Assembly (NCBI GenBank): GCA_007116605.1 | Contig: SKID01000196.1 | Span: 1 to 5,445, forward strand | Length of the DNA: 5,445 nucleotides | Reading direction: 5' to 3' | From: Tissierellia bacterium | GTDB lineage: Bacteria > Bacillota > Clostridia > Tissierellales > Dethiosulfatibacteraceae | Part shown: positions 1 to 5,092 of the stretch, in pieces | Position numbering within the stretch: position 1 is the stretch's first letter | How the letters are laid out: every line of letters begins with the position of its first letter | Made by a program: the position numbers and the translations under genes | The notes under the pieces: generated by a model | Database searches by the model: none | The model's input: the letters and a program-made list of their open reading frames with translations, nothing else | What the model was told of the DNA's origin: nothing

Positions 1-334
1 CACGACGTCTTTCTTCTGTTAACTCTGGAATAATTAAACGAATAACTTTTCCATCATTACTCGGGTTAATCCCTAAATCTGAAGTATTAATACTTTTTTC
101 TATAGCTTTTAATGCTGTTGCATCCCAAGGTTGAATCAATAAGCATCTAGGCTCTGGAACAGAAATATTACACAACTGATTTAAGGGGGTTGGCACCCCA
201 TAATAATCCGCTTTAATTTTATCAAGTAACTTAGGGTTTGCTCGACCTGCTCGTATAGCCCCTAAATCATTAATAAAAAATTCAATTGTTTTTTTCATTT
301 TTTTCTCAAGTTCTTTGTGCTCTTCTAAAAACAT
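1..334 (-). CDS. frr: Ribosome recycling factor, N-terminal 111 residues (3' end of gene outside window)
   Basis: Ribosome recycling factor works with EF-G to split the post-termination ribosome so that its subunits can be reused; it acts in the cytoplasm. The reading frame starts at ATG 334-332 and stays open to the window edge, giving 111 complete codons of a family that is usually about 185 residues. Family signatures are the early conserved RAGRANP segment (residues 28-34), a central beta-rich part with VPTPLNQLCNISVPEPR (47-63), and the PELTEERR hinge segment (103-110). The visible part therefore covers the first helix of the three-helix domain, all of domain II and the start of the return into domain I. 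The start lies one base after the pyrH stop codon, with an AAGGAGG site inside the last pyrH codons, so translation is probably coupled to pyrH. No frameshift is seen. The identification is firm; only the C-terminal third is missing, because of the window edge. Confidence 0.96.
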   Translation of the reverse strand, partial: MFLEEHKELEKKMKKTIEFFINDLGAIRAGRANPKLLDKIKADYYGVPTPLNQLCNISVPEPRCLLIQPWDATALKAIEKSINTSDLGINPSNDGKVIRLIIPELTEERRR

Positions 335-335
335 A

Positions 336-1049
336 CTATACCTCCTTGATGGTTGTGCCTATAATTTCACCTTTAATAATGCGTATTATATTTTCAGGGT
401 TTTCCAACCCAAAAACGATGATAGGAATATTATTATCCATACATAAAGAAGTTGCTGTTGAATCCATTACTTTTAAGCCTTGTTTTAGAATTTCCATATA
501 TTTTAAATCGCTATACATTGTGGCGTTTGGATTTTTATTTGGATCATCATCATACACACCATCTACACCTTTTTTTGCTAAAAGAATCACATCAGCATCA
601 ATTTCAGCAGCTCTTAATGCAGCTGTTGTGTCTGTGGAGAAAAACGGGTTCCCGGAACCTCCTGCAAAAATCACCACACGACCTTTTTCTAAGTGCCTAA
701 TAGCTCTTCTTCTAATATAAGGTTCTGCTACTTGTCTCATCTCAATAGCCGTTTGCACTCTAGTGGGAACATCAATATTTTCTAAAGCATCTTGTAGCGC
801 CATACCATTAATGATTGTTGCCAACATTCCCATATAATCGGATGTAGCTCTATCTGTAGACTTAGCACTAGCACCACGCCAAATGTTTCCACCACCTACG
901 ACAATAGCGACTTCAATGCCTAAAGCATTAATCTGTTTAATCACACCAGCGATTTCTGCAATGGTTTTTTCATCAATACCATGTCCAACTTCTCCACCTA
1001 ATGCTTCACCACTTATTTTTAAGACAATTCTTTTGTATTTATGGTCCAT
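336..1049 (-). CDS. pyrH: UMP kinase (uridylate kinase), amino-acid-kinase fold
   Basis: PyrH phosphorylates UMP to UDP with ATP, a required step in pyrimidine nucleotide synthesis. The bacterial enzyme is a hexamer of the amino acid kinase family, typically activated by GTP and inhibited by UTP (family knowledge). With the ATG at 1049 the protein has 237 residues, a normal length. Visible motifs are KISGEAL near the N-terminus (11-17), the GGGNIWRG glycine loop (52-59), DRATSDYMGMLAT (66-78), GGSGNPFFSTDTTAALRAAE (130-149) for nucleotide binding, and GVDGVYDDDP (161-170). The frame can be extended five codons to a TTG at 1064, but those codons consist of the ribosome binding site itself. The family N-terminus (K-Y-K-R-V/I-V-L-K) also fits the ATG, so I chose 1049. 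It lies 58 bases after tsf, with a hairpin in the gap, and ends one base before frr. Confidence 0.96.
   Translation of the reverse strand: MDHKYKRIVLKISGEALGGEVGHGIDEKTIAEIAGVIKQINALGIEVAIVVGGGNIWRGASAKSTDRATSDYMGMLATIINGMALQDALENIDVPTRVQTAIEMRQVAEPYIRRRAIRHLEKGRVVIFAGGSGNPFFSTDTTAALRAAEIDADVILLAKKGVDGVYDDDPNKNPNATMYSDLKYMEILKQGLKVMDSTATSLCMDNNIPIIVFGLENPENIIRIIKGEIIGTTIKEV
341..347 (-). promoter_or_regulatory. frr ribosome binding site embedded in the pyrH 3' end
   Basis: The minus strand reads AAGGAGG six bases before the frr ATG (334-332). These bases also encode the last Lys-Glu codons and the start of the Val codon of PyrH, and the pyrH TAG stop (338-336) falls between the site and the frr start. 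A ribosome finishing pyrH therefore stops directly on the frr initiation region. This geometry is typical of translational coupling; the coupling itself is inferred. Confidence 0.9.
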
Positions 1050-1052
1050 ACA

Positions 1053-1058
1053 CCCTCC
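1053..1058 (-). promoter_or_regulatory. pyrH ribosome binding site that decides the start codon
   Basis: The minus strand reads GGAGGG, then TGT, then the ATG at 1049-1047. The core GGAGG is only four bases from the ATG, slightly tight but workable. The upstream TTG alternative at 1064 would place this site inside the coding region and has no purine-rich site of its own. This favours the ATG start. Confidence 0.85.
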
Positions 1059-1075
1059 AAGCAAGCATAATTATA

Positions 1076-1098
1076 ATGGAGAACAAAATGTCCTCCAT
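1076..1098 (-). other. Compact stem-loop in the tsf-pyrH spacer
   Basis: In the transcript, positions 1098-1089 (AUGGAGGACA) pair with 1085-1076 (UGUUCUCCAU), leaving a three-base UUU loop. The stem has ten pairs, nine Watson-Crick and one G-U. It begins 9 bases after the tsf stop codon and ends 18 bases before the pyrH ribosome binding site. No run of U follows, so it is not a standard intrinsic terminator. The 5' arm contains a GGAGGA that resembles a ribosome binding site but has no start codon at a useful distance. Possible roles are an RNA-processing or 3'-end protecting site between tsf and pyrH; the role is inferred, the structure is read directly. Confidence 0.6.
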
Positions 1099-1107
1099 CT
1101 AATAATA

Positions 1108-1758
1108 TTACATATTGATTTGTTTAGCAACTTCTTCTGCGAAGTTTTCTACTTTCTTTTCAATCCCTTCTCCAACCTCATAACGAGTAAATCTTCTAAT
1201 GACTAAGTTTTCACCTATTTTAGCAATTTTCTCATTCAACAAGTCTTGGACTGTTACATCAGGGTCTTTAATAAAAGGTTGGCATATTAAGCAGTTTTCA
1301 TCATAATACTTCTTAATTCTACCTTCAACCATTTTATCAACAATTTTTTCTGGTTTGCCTTCATTTAAAGCTTGTGCTTTAAGGATTTCTTTTTCTTTTT
1401 CAATAACTTCTGATGGCACATCTTCTGGTCTAATATATTTTGGGTTTTGCGCTGCTACTTGCATTGCTAAATCTTTAACAAACGCTTGGAACTCTTCATT
1501 TTTAGCAACAAAATCTGTTTCGCTATTCACTTCAATCATAACACCTATACGACCACCATGAATATAAGCAGATACAATTCCTTCTGCTGCTATACGGTCT
1601 GATTTTTTTGCTGCTTTTGACAATCCTTTTTTTCTTAAAAAATCAATGGCTTTTTCTATATCACCATCTGTTTCAACAAGTGCTTTTTTACAATCAAGCA
1701 TTCCTGCTGCAGTAATTTCTCTTAATTCTTTTACCATTGCTGCTGTAATATTTGCCAT
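1108..1758 (-). CDS. tsf: Elongation factor Ts, short form
   Basis: EF-Ts is the guanine nucleotide exchange factor that releases GDP from EF-Tu during translation elongation in the cytoplasm. The 216-residue product begins with the UBA-like N-terminal domain (about 1-50; ITAAMVKELREITAAGMLDCKKAL) that contacts EF-Tu. It then carries the TDFVAKN signature (81-87), whose Asp-Phe pair intrudes near the EF-Tu Mg2+ site. The conserved QPFIKDPDVTV stretch follows at 160-170, and the conserved IGENLVIRRFTRYEVGEG near the C-terminus. Many EF-Ts proteins are near 290-310 residues; this is the shorter variant known from several thermophilic and clostridial lineages, and all signatures are in place, so it is not a truncation. 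A Cys-x-x-Cys pair (C156, C159) sits just before QPF, where Glu is more usual at the second position. Start ATG 1758 has GGAGG five bases upstream. It lies 72 bases after rpsB. Confidence 0.97.
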   Translation of the reverse strand: MANITAAMVKELREITAAGMLDCKKALVETDGDIEKAIDFLRKKGLSKAAKKSDRIAAEGIVSAYIHGGRIGVMIEVNSETDFVAKNEEFQAFVKDLAMQVAAQNPKYIRPEDVPSEVIEKEKEILKAQALNEGKPEKIVDKMVEGRIKKYYDENCLICQPFIKDPDVTVQDLLNEKIAKIGENLVIRRFTRYEVGEGIEKKVENFAEEVAKQINM

Positions 1759-1777
1759 GTTCTCCTCCTAATTAGAA

Positions 1778-1819
1778 AAGGTAAGGCATCTAGGGATTCG
1801 ATCCCTCATCCCTTACCTT
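1778..1819 (-). other. Long two-part hairpin in the rpsB-tsf spacer
   Basis: In the transcript, 1819-1811 (AAGGUAAGG) pairs perfectly with 1786-1778 (CCUUACCUU). After an asymmetric internal loop (GAUG on one side, AGAUG on the other), 1806-1801 (AGGGAU) pairs with 1797-1792 (AUCCCU) around a CGA triloop. That is 15 Watson-Crick pairs in 42 bases. The hairpin starts 11 bases after the rpsB stop codon and ends 9 bases before the tsf GGAGG. It is followed only by UUCUAAUUA, a poor U-tract, so full termination is unlikely because tsf, pyrH and frr lie downstream. Partial attenuation, RNase processing or mRNA stabilisation between the S2 and EF-Ts cistrons are reasonable inferences. Confidence 0.7.
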
Positions 1820-1830
1820 CGTCAGTTGAA

Positions 1831-2604
1831 TTATTTTATTTCTTCTTCTGTAGCTTCTTCTACATATTCAGATTCATCACCCAACTGTACTTCAACAGCT
1901 GGTGTATCATCTGTTAATTGAAATCCTTGTTTTGCCTCTAAAACTGCATCTGCCATCGTTGCTGTTAAAAGCTTAACCGCTCTGATTGCATCATCATTAC
2001 CTGGAATAACAATGTCAATTTCATCAGGATCACAGTTAGTATCAACAATTGCTATAATAGGAATTCCCATTATTTTAGCTTCGCTAATTGCAATTCTTTC
2101 TTTTTTAGGGTCAACGATAAACATTGCACCTGGCAATTTGTTCATATGTTTAATCCCACCTAAGAATTTCTCCAATCGCTCAGCTTCATGTCTTAATTGG
2201 ATCACTTCTTTTTTAGGCAACATATCAAACTTGCCATCTTCTTCCATTTTTTCAAGTTCATGCAAACGGTCAATTCTGCTGCGGATGGTTTTATAGTTTG
2301 TTAACATTCCACCTAACCATCTTTGGCTTACAAAATGCATGCCACAACGCTCAGCTTCCTTTTTAATCGACTCTTGAGCTTGTTTTTTTGTTCCAACGAA
2401 CAAAATATCGTCTCCATTGGCTACTACATCTTTGACAAACTCATACGCTTTATCAATTAAAACTGTTGTTTTTTGTAAGTCAATGATGTAAATACCATTT
2501 CTTTCTGTGAAGATGTATTCCGCCATTTTGGGATTCCATCTTCTGGTTTGGTGCCCAAAATGCACCCCTGCTTCAAGCAGCTTTTTCATACTTAATACTG
2601 ACAT
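1831..2604 (-). CDS. rpsB: 30S ribosomal protein S2
   Basis: S2 is a small-subunit protein that binds 16S rRNA late in assembly, between head and body, and is needed with S1 for normal mRNA binding. The product has 257 residues, slightly above the roughly 240-250 common in Firmicutes. Family motifs are LLEAGVHFGHQTRRWNPKM (9-27), FVGTKKQA (69-76), RWLGGMLTN (95-103), a helical hairpin domain at about 105-150, VDPKKER (164-170), and IPGNDDAIRA (200-209). The extra length is a C-terminal tail (231-257) with 11 acidic residues and only one lysine, probably disordered. ATG 2604 is preceded by AGGAGG with a six-base A-rich spacer. It is the first gene of the rpsB-tsf-pyrH-frr operon and has its own promoter and a structured leader, consistent with the autoregulation known for rpsB in other bacteria, though the leader types need not be related. 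Confidence 0.98.
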   Translation of the reverse strand: MSVLSMKKLLEAGVHFGHQTRRWNPKMAEYIFTERNGIYIIDLQKTTVLIDKAYEFVKDVVANGDDILFVGTKKQAQESIKKEAERCGMHFVSQRWLGGMLTNYKTIRSRIDRLHELEKMEEDGKFDMLPKKEVIQLRHEAERLEKFLGGIKHMNKLPGAMFIVDPKKERIAISEAKIMGIPIIAIVDTNCDPDEIDIVIPGNDDAIRAVKLLTATMADAVLEAKQGFQLTDDTPAVEVQLGDESEYVEEATEEEIK

Positions 2605-2625
2605 TTTTTTCCTCCTTTAGGCCTC

Positions 2626-2686
2626 CAACTTATGCTCTTTTTTTAAGGACCCACTTATAGGGCAAGACTTAAAAAATTATAAGTTG
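2626..2686 (-). promoter_or_regulatory. Structured 5' leader of rpsB, candidate autoregulatory RNA
   Basis: The transcript between the promoter and rpsB can fold into a rod. Positions 2686-2679 (CAACUUAU) pair with 2633-2626 (AUAAGUUG), 8 bp. Positions 2676-2668 (UUUUUUAAG) pair with 2647-2639 (CUUAAAAAA), 9 bp. A 3-bp CCC/GGG tip (2662-2660 with 2652-2650) closes a seven-base loop. The rod ends on a first GGAGG (2626-2622), and the real ribosome binding site (2615-2611) follows shortly after. The loop sequence UAUAAGU (2659-2653) is also fully complementary to ACUUAUA (2684-2678) in the 5' arm, giving an alternative fold. No terminator U-tract is present, so control, if any, would be translational. 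Binding of S2 is a hypothesis based on S2 leaders elsewhere, not on a recognised motif. Confidence 0.5.
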
Positions 2687-2702
2687 TGTGTAATCCTGGA
2701 GT

Positions 2703-2731
2703 AGTATATCACAACCACAAACATTTGTAAA
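2703..2731 (-). promoter_or_regulatory. Sigma-A-type promoter of the rpsB-tsf-pyrH-frr operon
   Basis: On the minus strand a TTTACA -35 box (2731-2726, one mismatch to TTGACA) is separated by exactly 17 bases from a TATACT -10 box (2708-2703, one mismatch to TATAAT). The -10 box is preceded by TGA, giving the TGn extended -10 element. Transcription would start near 2697-2695, leaving an rpsB leader of about 90 bases. This is the best promoter match I found in the window and is well placed for a highly expressed ribosomal operon. Confidence 0.85.
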
Positions 2732-2734
2732 CCC

Positions 2735-2774
2735 TTTATTTCCAGTCTTTAAGTGATTTTTGATCTCATTTTTT
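2735..2774 (-). promoter_or_regulatory. A-tract-rich upstream segment of the rpsB promoter (UP-element-like)
   Basis: Just upstream of the -35 box the minus strand carries A-runs at 2774-2769 (A6), 2761-2757 (A5), 2750-2748, 2741-2739 and 2737-2735. Most centres are about 9-12 bases apart, close to one helical turn. Such phased A-tracts bend DNA and can bind the RNA polymerase alpha C-terminal domain. AT-rich genomes produce A-runs by chance, so the phasing is suggestive only. Confidence 0.4.
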
Positions 2775-2796
2775 GATCAATTTATTATCCAATGAC

Positions 2797-2842
2797 AACA
2801 ATACTTATCTCCCACTTCTTATAATGTGAGATAAGTATTGTT
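2797..2842. repeat. 15-bp perfect inverted repeat between topA and rpsB
   Basis: Positions 2797-2811 (AACAATACTTATCTC) are perfectly complementary to 2828-2842, with a 16-base spacer. Two more pairs (2814-2815 with 2826-2827) can form after a CC bulge, leaving a ten-base loop. In the topA direction the 3' arm continues as GTCATTGG, so the tail is only mildly U-rich; on the other strand it continues AAGTCCC. It could be a weak terminator or 3'-protecting hairpin of the topA transcript, an operator for a dimeric regulator upstream of the rpsB promoter, or one copy of an interspersed palindrome. The repeat itself is certain; its role is not. Confidence 0.65.
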
Positions 2843-2851
2843 AAGTCCCTG

Positions 2852-2916
2852 TATAACAGCCTCTTACATTTCAGTGGCGTATGAATAGCCATCTAAATCC
2901 AAGAGTCCTGTTGATA
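2852..2916. repeat. Nested imperfect palindrome directly after the topA stop
   Basis: Four short helices nest in register. 2914-2916 pairs with 2852-2854, and after a one-base bulge 2908-2912 (ctgtt) pairs with 2855-2859 (aacag). 2901-2905 (aagag) pairs with 2861-2865 (ctctt). 2895-2898 (aaat) pairs with 2868-2871 (attt). 2888-2891 (gcca) pairs with 2875-2878 (tggc). The structure starts four bases beyond the topA stop codon. No U-tract follows. It could be the folded 3' end of the topA mRNA or a copy of a small dispersed palindromic element. Individual helices are short, so the evidence is their co-linear nesting. Confidence 0.45.
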
Positions 2917-2920
2917 TCGA

Positions 2921-5080
2921 CTATGCTTTATTATCTGTTTCCTTCTTTTTGTCTTCGTAAGCTTTTATGGACTCTTTTGTCGGCTCTTGCCAAGTTGTAA
3001 ATGTACATTGAGGATATTGACTACACCCAAAAAATCTTCTTCCTTTTTTGGTTCTTTTTTCAACAATATCGCCGCTACACTCTGGACACTTAAAATCTAA
3101 CTTTTTTTCTATTTGTTTTGTATTCTTACATTCGGGATAATTGGGACAAGCCAAAAAATCTCCATAACGCCCTTTTTTAATGATCATATTGACATGACAG
3201 TGTTCACACAAGACATCGCTTTTTGCAGGAGGACCACTGTCCTTCCCATTATAAGGCATTGTGTTCTTACATTCTGGGTAATTAGGACATCCTAAAAACT
3301 TTCCAAACCTTCCTTTCTTTACGACCATATGACTGCCGCATTTGTCGCAAAGAATGTCTGTTGGTTCATCTTCTACTTCTATTTTTTCAATTTTTTGATC
3401 AGCTTCTTTTAATGCTTTTTCAAAACGAGTATAAAACTGTTCAATAATCGTCTTCCACTTTTGATTGCCTGATTCTACATCATCTAATTGCTCTTCAAGC
3501 TCTGCTGTAAACTGTTCATTAATAAAATCGCCAAAATGTTCAATTAATAGTTCTGTAACTAATCCTCCAATATCAGTCATGTGAAAACTGCCGTCGATTT
3601 TTTCCACATACCCACGATTTAATATGGTGGTCACTGTAGGAGAGTAGGTGCTCGGTCTTCCAATTCCTAGCTCTTCTAATATTTTAACTAAAGAAGCTTC
3701 ATTGTAACGAGGTGGTGGGTTTGTAAAGTTTTGTTTATGATCGATGTTTTTAATTTTGAGGGACTGTCCCTCTTTTAAGTCGGGGAAAATAATCACTTTT
3801 TCATTGACTGGCATGATTTTCATAAACCCATCAAAGAGCATTCTTTTTCCTGTATATCTAAAACCATACTCATCCACTTGAATGGTTATCCCAATATTTT
3901 CAAATTCCGCAGCCATCATCAAAGAGGCCATAAAGCGGGACCAAATTAATTTATATAATCGATATTGATCATTTGATAAAGAATTTTTAATCTTCTCTGG
4001 CTCTCTTAATGCAGAAGTTGGTCGAATGGCTTCATGAGCATCTTGTCCATCTGCTTTTTTCTTTGTTTTGAAAGTCCTATTGGCATGCAAATAGTCTTTA
4101 CCTAATTGATCTAAAATAAACTGAGTACCTTCTTGTCGTGACTCTTCGGAAATTCTAACAGAGTCTGTTCTGATATAAGTAACTAGACCTGTGGTTCCTT
4201 CACCTTGTATGTCAACGCCTTCATATAACTGTTGGGCAATCATCATGGTTTTTTTTGTAGAAAAATTTAATTTTCGGCTCGCTTCCTGTTGTAATGAACT
4301 GGTTGTAAATGGAGGCAATGGGTTTTTCTTAAATTTTTTATTGGTTATTTTTTGGATTTTGCCATCCTCATAGGATTTCAGAATACTCAAAATAGCTTCT
4401 GATTCTTCTTGAGTAGCTATCTTAATACGTTTCATTTTTCCATCTACAATTTTACCCATCATGCGTGCAGATATGATTTCTCCATGATCAAAATCACCAT
4501 CAATGGTCCAATACTCTTCTGGCTTAAATTCACGTATTTCTTTTTCTCTGTCATAAATTATTTTTACAGCAACTGATTGTACACGACCAGCACTTAAACC
4601 TCTTTCGACTTTGCGCCATAATAATGGACTAATTTGATAGCCTACTAGACGGTCTAATACACGACGTGCTTGTTGGGCATCCACTAAATCCATGTTAATC
4701 GATCTTGGTTTTTTCTTAGCATTAGTTATTGCATTCTTTGTTATCTCATTAAACTCAATTCTAATAGGTTCATCCGTATTTAAGCCTAATATATGGGCCA
4801 AATGCCAAGAAATCGCCTCTCCTTCTCGATCAGGGTCTGTTGCTAAGAAAACTTTGTTTGCCTTTTTTGCTTCTTTTTTCAATTCTTTAATGACAGTGCC
4901 TTTTCCTCTAATGGTAATATAATTAGGCTCAAACTGATTTTCTATATCAATTCCTAATTTGCTTTTGGGTAAATCACGTATATGTCCTACAGAAGCTTTG
5001 ACTTTGTAGTTGCTTCCTAAAAATTTACCAATTGTTTTAGCTTTTGAAGGTGATTCTACGATCACCAAATTTTTCGCCAT
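2921..5080 (-). CDS. topA: DNA topoisomerase I (type IA), three zinc ribbons
   Basis: TopA relaxes negative supercoils by cutting and passing single strands through a 5'-phosphotyrosine intermediate, balancing gyrase. The product has 719 residues, close to the Firmicute norm of about 690. The N-terminal Toprim domain shows the catalytic Glu in VESPSKAKTIGKFL (E9) and the acidic triad in TDPDREGEA (D82, D84, E86). Next comes the DAQQARRVLDRLVGYQISPLLW segment (134-155) and GLSAGRVQSVAV (161-172). The active-site tyrosine is Y302 in GLVTYIRTDS, with AHEAIRPT at 348-355 and ELGIGRPSTY at 470-479. The C-terminus has three complete four-cysteine zinc ribbons: C578/C581/C598/C604, C625/C628/C645/C651 and C665/C668/C686/C692, followed by a lysine- and glutamate-rich tail. 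All catalytic residues are present. ATG 5080 has AGGAGG four bases upstream, and the gene lies 12 bases after dprA, so the two are probably co-transcribed. Confidence 0.98.
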   Translation of the reverse strand: MAKNLVIVESPSKAKTIGKFLGSNYKVKASVGHIRDLPKSKLGIDIENQFEPNYITIRGKGTVIKELKKEAKKANKVFLATDPDREGEAISWHLAHILGLNTDEPIRIEFNEITKNAITNAKKKPRSINMDLVDAQQARRVLDRLVGYQISPLLWRKVERGLSAGRVQSVAVKIIYDREKEIREFKPEEYWTIDGDFDHGEIISARMMGKIVDGKMKRIKIATQEESEAILSILKSYEDGKIQKITNKKFKKNPLPPFTTSSLQQEASRKLNFSTKKTMMIAQQLYEGVDIQGEGTTGLVTYIRTDSVRISEESRQEGTQFILDQLGKDYLHANRTFKTKKKADGQDAHEAIRPTSALREPEKIKNSLSNDQYRLYKLIWSRFMASLMMAAEFENIGITIQVDEYGFRYTGKRMLFDGFMKIMPVNEKVIIFPDLKEGQSLKIKNIDHKQNFTNPPPRYNEASLVKILEELGIGRPSTYSPTVTTILNRGYVEKIDGSFHMTDIGGLVTELLIEHFGDFINEQFTAELEEQLDDVESGNQKWKTIIEQFYTRFEKALKEADQKIEKIEVEDEPTDILCDKCGSHMVVKKGRFGKFLGCPNYPECKNTMPYNGKDSGPPAKSDVLCEHCHVNMIIKKGRYGDFLACPNYPECKNTKQIEKKLDFKCPECSGDIVEKRTKKGRRFFGCSQYPQCTFTTWQEPTKESIKAYEDKKKETDNKA

Positions 5081-5092
5081 ATATCCTCCTAT

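Larger units (their letters stand above)
2605..2920. other. topA-rpsB intergenic region, no gene
   Basis: I see no credible coding sequence in these 316 bases. From topA towards rpsB they contain a nested imperfect palindrome (2852-2916), a 15-bp perfect inverted repeat (2797-2842), an A-tract-rich segment with a small TTGATC/GATCAA inverted repeat (2735-2780), a sigma-A-type promoter (2703-2731), and a leader able to form a long rod ahead of the rpsB ribosome binding site (2626-2686). In Bacillus and many clostridia, codY and other genes lie between topA and rpsB; none is present here. Confidence 0.85.

Noticed and set aside
286..720. Plus-strand open frame of 144 codons over pyrH and the start of frr, and other plus-strand frames (for example 883-1206, 2012-2296, 4692-4922)
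   Set aside because: They lie antisense to well-conserved genes, show no family resemblance and have no convincing ribosome binding sites; they are shadows of the real genes.
1050..1064. TTG at 1064 as an upstream start of pyrH
   Set aside because: The five extra codons are made of the GGAGGG ribosome binding site, the TTG has no site of its own, and the PyrH family N-terminus matches the ATG at 1049.
1070..1075. Perfect TATAAT on the minus strand upstream of pyrH as an internal promoter
   Set aside because: No -35-like sequence occurs 16-18 bases upstream, where the hairpin arm lies, and such hexamers are common in AT-rich DNA.
1791..1807. TTCGA-containing stem resembling a tRNA T-arm in the rpsB-tsf spacer
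   Set aside because: The stem closes a three-base loop instead of the seven-base T-loop, and there is no acceptor, D-arm or anticodon arm around it.
1778..1819. Intrinsic terminator ending the rpsB transcript
   Set aside because: The hairpin is followed by only UUCUAA, and three co-directional operon genes follow without another convincing promoter; attenuation remains possible.
2757..2780. TTGATC/GATCAA dyad as the topA terminator
   Set aside because: The stem is only six AT-rich pairs and is followed by A residues rather than U on the coding strand.
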